From Orthonyx spaldingii (lineage: Eukaryota > Chordata > Aves > Passeriformes > Orthonychidae), in NCBI GenBank assembly GCA_013397795.1, contig VZTJ01004517.1:56653-120652 (forward strand): a stretch of DNA of 64,000 nt, in the 5' to 3' direction. Positions 58,261 through 64,000 of the stretch are shown here, piece after piece. A program made the translations under genes and the position numbers. The notes beneath the pieces were generated by a model. The model did no database searches, was not told the DNA's origin, and worked only from the letters and a program-made list of their open reading frames with translations. Numbering within the stretch: position 1 is the stretch's first letter; each line of letters begins with the position of its first letter.

Positions 58261-61200
58261 AATTTACTGTGAGCTCGATCTCACCCCACACATGTGCAAC
58301 AGCACTACCAAGGAGTAGGAAGTAAAATAGGATCAGATATAAAACTGAACCTAATAGAAGCAGAAGAGTCCCTTAATTATATATTATGCTTCATACGTAA
58401 CCTTGAACTTAGCTAAAAAATAGTATTAGAGTATTCAGGAAAAAACTGCCAAGAATCAGGTTTTTGTGGTGCTGCGTGATAATGTTTCATCCAGAAACTG
58501 GAATCAACAAAAAAAGGGTCACACTTCCCTTTCCCTGGTGTCACTTCAGTCTTTAGGATGTTTCACAGAAGTTCTAGAAAAAATTTATTTTCCAAAACAT
58601 CACTGCCATATTCTGCCAAATCATTTTGTCACTTTCCTTCTTTCTCATTCATGCTGTCGATTCCTGTGTCTTATTTGATGAGCTCAGGTGAAAGGCCAGC
58701 CAGAGAAAACACAGCTAAGCTGAAGCTGATAGTACCTTTAAAAATCTTCAACAAAATCACCTGCAGTGAAAAAGAATCTCTATGACTGTAAGCTACTGTA
58801 AAATCAATTGTAAAAAGAGGGAAAAGTTTTCAAATGCAAGTTTTGTACAAATACCTTTCTTTCACCCATTTTTCCACCCCTTCCTCCATAGCTGGTGGCT
58901 ATCATGTACTATGGGGCATAATTTTTTTCCAGATCAGCATAAAATTATACTATGCTGGGTTTATTTCTGTTACATCATTATACTGCAAACAACATCTCAG
59001 ATCGTGTTGCTTGCCCTAGAACGACGCAGTGTGACTAAACTACAAATGATTGCTCCTCCCAAGAAACTCATAGCAATATATATTATTTCCAGAGGGAAGA
59101 CCCACTGTGGATTCATACAGCAATTTTCACAGTGTGAAAACAACAGCAAAATAGCATGGACTAATGAGAGCAAATACATATAGTAAGCATTGCCAGGCAA
59201 AGCCTACTGCTTGTGTTTGTTTGATTGGGAACTGTTCACTGACACAGTTATTTTTTGACAGTGTGTGTTTCTTCTATGCCATTTGGGTCTGAGGCAAGTT
59301 ATACACCAGGGCTGGGGTTTTTTTCCACTGAAAAGCATCTTTGCAAATACTGAAAGAAACAGGATGCTACAGATTGTAGGAAAACTATTTTACAAGGGAG
59401 AGTGACTGCAAGTAGCAATTATCCCCACTAAGCTATTTGAAGAAGAAAGGAACAGGGGAAGTGAGCCCTTGCAGACTGAAGCTAATGCTTTTGTGCTTGC
59501 AGTTCCAGCACTTCCTTCGCCCCACTGGAGCTTGTGTTGCACCTGGAGACAAAAGTCTGACTAGGCATGGCTCAGATAAATCTGCTCTCAGGTACCTCAT
59601 GCTGACACTGTTAGCAGCAGAAAGTAATTAAAGTAATTTGCTTGCAAGGGGTTGAAGCTCTCTGTATCATTGACTGAGTCAGAGGTGGTAACTCTTGGTG
59701 GAGGAAATGCTGCATCTGGGGTGGTCCTGTGAGATGTGCATTGAATATGGGTCACAGCAGGTTATTTTGACAGAGGGAAAACAAGGTGTTACTGCCATCC
59801 TGCAAGGGCTGTGCAGAAGAACCATCAACCTTCAGGAGGTTTCATTTCACTCCCTACAGGATCTGAGTTTCTGTCTCCAGACAAAAGCTAGTGCTTTCAC
59901 AAAAGAACCTTAGGAAGAGTCAGGACCTCCTCTGATGTGACACAATACTTTTTATCCAAGGGAAAAGAGTTAGCTTTTCCTGTACTGCAGCTCAGTTACC
60001 AGGACATAGTGATCTTTTAAAGTGTTTCATGGGTGGCCCGGTTGGTAATTAAAGGGATTAGTGCCTTTACCCTCAAACTTGAAAAGGAGATACAGTATCA
60101 GCTGTATTGTGCCATGCACAATTGGCATTCCCTTTTCCAAGCTGAATCCTTCTGCAACCTGTGCTCCTGTTCCTTGGTCATTTGCCTTGCAGTTATCTCA
60201 GTTTACTGCAAGGGAGCTTTGGGTGCCTTCGGGGATGTCAAATGGAGACCTACCTGCCTGAGAGGCTGCTCCCCCGCCTGCTGGGGAGGCAGGGGACACA
60301 AATTTATGGGCATGTCCTTGCATGCCTAGGGCCAGTCAGGGCTTCTGAGCACTTTGCCAAGGACCAGTCTGGAACCAGGGCCGAGTACTTAACAGGAAGG
60401 TCCAGAAAAAAAATGGACTGTTTTAGACAGTCACACGTTGCTCTGGCTATTGAACATCTCCCAGGGCTGAACCATGTTTGCGACCTTGCACTGTTCTACT
60501 TATAAGTTCAGGCAAAGTGTTACCAGTAAATGAAGTCCTTTGTGATTTTCATTTTGTACCTCTGTAGAAATAATTTGTCTTCACCACAGTATTTAAAAAT
60601 TTAAGACATTGTAACTCATGAGTAACTCTGATTTAGTGTTATTAGTGAAGATTCACACTGCTAAGAATATATTTTCAAGAGAGAATGCAAAAATTGGATT
60701 ATATTGTCTAGATTTTCTATGCCTAATGTGTGTTTATTTTCCTAGCAAACTGAATGGCTTATGCCAGAGATAGAAATATTTGTTAGTTGTTGTTTTCATT
60801 TCTGTTGTTATTTCCATTTCTTGTTTTCTTTCTCTCCATATAGAACTTCTAGCAGCACTAAAACTTCAGCACAATATAGATGTTTTGCAATTTTTGCTTA
60901 CAGATACTGGAAAGTAAAATCTCTTACCTATAATATCATAAAGGCTATTATGAAGAAAAAAATTATTGGTAGAATACAGACCTTGAATATTGTAACCTTT
61001 TGTGTTTTATTCTGAGGTATTTAAAGTCAGGAATGTCAGTTACAGTACTAATTAAACACAGTTTGACAGGAAGCTTAGATTAGTTAAGTAAATATCTATC
61101 ATGTCAAGTGAAAAGGAGATCCCAACCTGTAAAAAAAATGGAGCTGGTTTTTTTTGAAATTTTGGTATCTGATGCAACCATGCTAAAAAAAAAGTTTGCT

Positions 61201-62275
61201 TACAATCATTAGAGCTATCAAAAGTCAGTATCATTGGAAAGAGGATGAATACACAGCAAGTATGTTTTTAACAAGTTTTGTTGATAATATAGCTTTGTGT
61301 GGTGTGATCTCAAGATCATTATGCTACAAAAGCAATACTTTATACTGGAAGATTGTATTTTTACCTTGTGCAAAGTTTTGTGTTTGTAAATCAGTGCACC
61401 ACACTGCTGTTCAGGGTGTTCTACAGGGAAAACATCCAGCAATACTCCAGGATTACATCATCTACCTGGAGGATAGCCTCAAGGAGCACTGGATGCCTAC
61501 CATACTAGGATGTACTTTCGTAGGTGGATCTGTGAAGAAGTCATACAAAGTAAACAGTAGCTGTATGCAATAAAATTAGGTATTCAACCCAAGGAAGCAG
61601 ACTGTGACAAGAACAACTTCTCCATCTGTCTTCTTTAATTGATATTATCACACTAAATGTTTTCTTGTCACTTGAAATCAATGGGGGAAACCCCAGGGCA
61701 TTTCCCTCCCTGTATTTATGTCTAGCATTTTTCTGGGTGAGAACTTTAGTTCCCGTGATTATCTTCTTCTTAATGATTCAACTGGATGAAGTGGTTTGCT
61801 CAGAAAGAAATATATGTGTGTCCAGCCATGTAATCTTTCATAGTAAATTGAAGTCGAGAAGGAAGGCCATTGCTAATTCAAGCACTGAGCTTTACTTCCT
61901 AAAGCTAGGTGAGGTAGCTGGCTACTCTTATTCAAGCTGAAAAATTAACAGCTCCCAGTATTTTTAGTATTTCCATTTTAAGAACTTGATTTACCCAGGT
62001 ATTGGGCTGGAAAAAAACCCAGTGTATATTGGAAAGGAGCCCTTCTTATTCCCATCCCTTGCAGTGGTCCCTACGCAGCAGCAGAGTCAGCGATCCTGGC
62101 TCTCGGGGCACTGGCAGAGGGAAGGAGCCTGTTCCCATGGAGACTGTCTGCATTTCAGCACAAGAGGAAGGGAAGCCAGGAGAGATGGAGACAGAGGCAC
62201 TGTGAAGAGCCAGAGCACCCCGCATGCTTTGTCACCCATGGTCATGTCCTCTCTGCAGGCCATCCCATCTCTCAG
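58261..62275. other. No recognised gene
   Basis: Contains a GC-richer patch at 60220-60400 with a microexon-like block (60254-60280, minus), a T-rich patch near 60780-60840, and frames of 114-133 codons at 58782, 60161 and 61196 that lack any domain. Confidence 0.4.
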
Positions 62276-62297
62276 GCAAAGCAAAGCAAAGCAAAGC
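62276..62297 (+). repeat. Short (GCAAA)4 microsatellite
   Basis: Four perfect GCAAA units lie within a GC-richer section (62030-62400). Confidence 0.85.
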
Positions 62298-62987
62298 AGG
62301 GTGACGGTCTCGTGCTCCCCACAACTGTGCTGGATTTACCTGAGTGCATGTTCTCTGCAGCTATGGTTCCTCGGGGTGGGTTATGCTCAGTCTTGCTTTT
62401 CCCAGATAGTATGAGCCTCACCAAAAAAATTTCAATTTACATACTAAATCTGGGGATAAATTTCATTAAAATTCTTGCTAGTTCCAGGTGTCATCACAAG
62501 ACATCAGTGGGGGCATCACTTAAACACAAATAAAGGATTGTTTAAGATCCTCCATTTTCTTTGTTTTAATGATCCATCTTTAATTCCTGAACTTCTTCTA
62601 TTAAAATGAAGGAATTTCTTAAATTAATGTTTTTAATTCAGTAGTTTGTATGTCTCTTACATTTCCTCTCATCATTTTAATTTATATGCAACAAATTGTG
62701 GTATATAAAATTGTAACATTTGAAAAAATATTTACATTAAGTATTTTGAAAATAACTTTTCCATATCTGGAAATGTGATAGTTGAAAATTCTACCACAAA
62801 GAGTGTTTATTTTAAATGTTTTCATTTTTAATGGTTAGTCACTGTGGCCTGAAGACTTCATTTTACAGAAGAGGAAATCAAAAGATCACCAAGGTCAGGT
62901 TGTATTTGTGGGACACACAAAAGTTACCTGGCCCATGTAAGTTTGAAACCTAGTTAGGAAGCTTAACTAAATCAAATTACTTAGGAA
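62298..62987. other. No recognised feature
   Basis: The left part continues the GC-richer section. From 62520 on it is strongly AT-rich without frames. Confidence 0.45.
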
Positions 62988-63105
62988 AGTAAAGCTGGAA
63001 GAGATGATGTGGTTTAGCTTACTAGTCTGAGGCAGGACCAGATCCTTTGTGCAAGATATTATCTGTCTATAAGGTCCTCAGTGGAGGAGATTCTGCACCC
63101 TCAGT
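62988..63105 (-). mobile_element. Very old CR1/L3-like fragment
   Basis: AAAGCTGGAAGAGATGATG, TCTGAGGCAGGACCAGATCC and CAGTGGAGGAGATTCTGCA correspond in order to the antisense 3' end of ancient CR1s (compare CTGAGGCAGGACCAAGTATA and CAGTGATGGAGATTCCACAA). A younger CR1 begins about 30 bp to the right. Confidence 0.55.
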
Positions 63106-63138
63106 AATTGCTGTCTGCCTGAATTTCAGTGCACATAT

Positions 63139-63480
63139 AGAGTCATAGAATCATGAAGTGGCTGGAGCTGGAAGGCAAATCATCTCATTCCAATCCCTTT
63201 GCCTTGAGCAGGGAACCTTCCACTGGACCAGTTTGCTCAGAGACTCATCCAGCTTGTTCTTGCATGCCTCCAGGGATGGGAAGTCTACAACCTCTCTGGA
63301 CAACCGGTTGCAGTGTCTCACCACCCTACCAGTAAAGAATTTCATCCTAATTCCAATCTAACCCTGCCCTCCTTCATTTTAAGGCCATTTCCCCTTGTCC
63401 TGTCACCACATGACCTTTTCAAAAGTCCTTCTCCAGCCTTCTTGTAAGCCCCTCATCATTAGGAACTTTCTATATGCTAA
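63139..63480 (-). mobile_element. CR1 LINE, 3' end
   Basis: AGAGTCATAGAATCATGAAG, CTCCAGGGATGGGAAGTCTA, CCCTTGTCCTGTCACCACAT and CTTCTCCAGCCTTCTTGTAA mark it. The minus frame at 63151-63345 reads VVRHCNRLSREVVDFPSLEA, the end of CR1 ORF2. It is 5'-truncated near 63480. Confidence 0.92.
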
Positions 63481-64000
63481 CTTTCCAGGCAGCAAATCTG
63501 CTTATAATTAAACTCTAATAGCACGAACAGAATTTTTTATTGGTCACTGAAGCGGGCTCATAAGAAGAAATATTTAAACCAACTATCATTTCCATTGTTT
63601 TACCCAGTGTGTGCTACTTTGGTTTTTGCTCTTAAGAAGAAACTTCACAAATGTTGTTTCGAAGATGGAGTTGCAGTGAAACACTTGTCTTTAAACAATG
63701 GTATTCCTAGAGCAGGCACCTCAAAATCTTGTTGGAGGAAAGATAATCAATGGAATACCTAACAGCATAATTCTGCCTAACTCTATCAGGTTAATCAAGG
63801 GAATACCTAATAGTATCATTCTGCCTAACTCTATCAGGTTGCCAGGGCAAACTGTACTAATGAAGGAGGGTGATGTTGAAGAAAAATTCAAGTGAAGCAA
63901 GGTGAATTCTGTAGAAATCTGAATCTTTACTCAAAAGTATTTTGCTTAAGTAGGAGCAATTTCTACAGTACTGATCATACAACCAAAATGGTGGCAAGTA
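63481..64000. other. Unassigned end of window with one tandem duplication
   Basis: Apart from the repeat at 63745-63840, nothing is recognised. The plus frame of 65 codons at 63698-63895 runs through both repeat copies. Confidence 0.45.
63745..63840 (+). repeat. Two tandem copies of a 48-bp unit
   Basis: Copy one (63745-63792) and copy two (63793-63840) abut exactly and differ at four positions, so they are about 92% identical. The unit is 16 codons long, so the surrounding frame is kept and reads NSIILPNSIRL twice. This resembles a minisatellite seed rather than a coding duplication. Confidence 0.95.

Noticed and set aside
1..64000. CRISPR array, operon or prokaryotic-type defence system
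   Set aside because: The sequence is vertebrate nuclear DNA. There are no spaced direct repeats of CRISPR type and no clustered long ORFs.

Overview
The window reads as a stretch of bird nuclear genome, most likely from a passerine. The main evidence is repeat content. There are about a dozen CR1 (chicken repeat 1) LINE fragments, almost all truncated, several ending in the ATTCTATG-type 3' tail that marks CR1. There are also three LTRs of a bird ERVL family, whose ends read TGT(C/T)(C/G)TGGTTT or the reverse complement of TAAACCATGACA. A second LTR type begins TGTCCTAGTTTGA, which I associate from memory with songbird genomes. The remaining DNA is AT-rich and CpG-poor, with short homopolymers and microsatellites.

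I recognise no complete protein-coding gene. Open reading frames are short. The ones that resemble anything are CR1 reverse-transcriptase tails, mainly at 1225-1920, 13421-13745, 33740-34650 and 48060-48800. The window is best read as a gene desert or the inside of one or more very long introns. A few segments look exon-like (27756-27842, 48991-49105 and a 27-nt block at 60254-60280, all minus strand), and one short plus-strand ORF at 58054-58260 starts with a good signal-peptide pattern. None can be assigned to a gene without a search.

Layout: 1-166 is the end of a minus-strand LTR cut by the window edge. 758-1920 is a minus-strand CR1 split by a plus-strand CR1, and it carries a 105-bp false-looking duplication around a single N. 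4240-5436 is an ERVL remnant with its 3' LTR. 10623-10684 is an AAACC microsatellite. 10837-11420 is a plus-strand LTR of the same type as 1-166, holding a 187-bp gap. 19549-20097 and 26536-27033 are further ERVL LTRs. 28965-29560 is a GC-richer patch of unknown origin. 30345-34650 holds three CR1 pieces, including an ancient reverse-transcriptase region. 38920-39215, 43595-43690, 48060-48800, 49411-49670, 62988-63105 and 63139-63480 are more CR1 fragments. 63745-63840 is a 48-bp tandem duplication.

I found no new multi-gene system, CRISPR array, operon, or credible RNA gene. The strongest observations concern transposon nesting, two opposed LTR copies, assembly artefacts and local duplications. 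Lineage and family names come from remembered consensus sequences and were not checked against a database.
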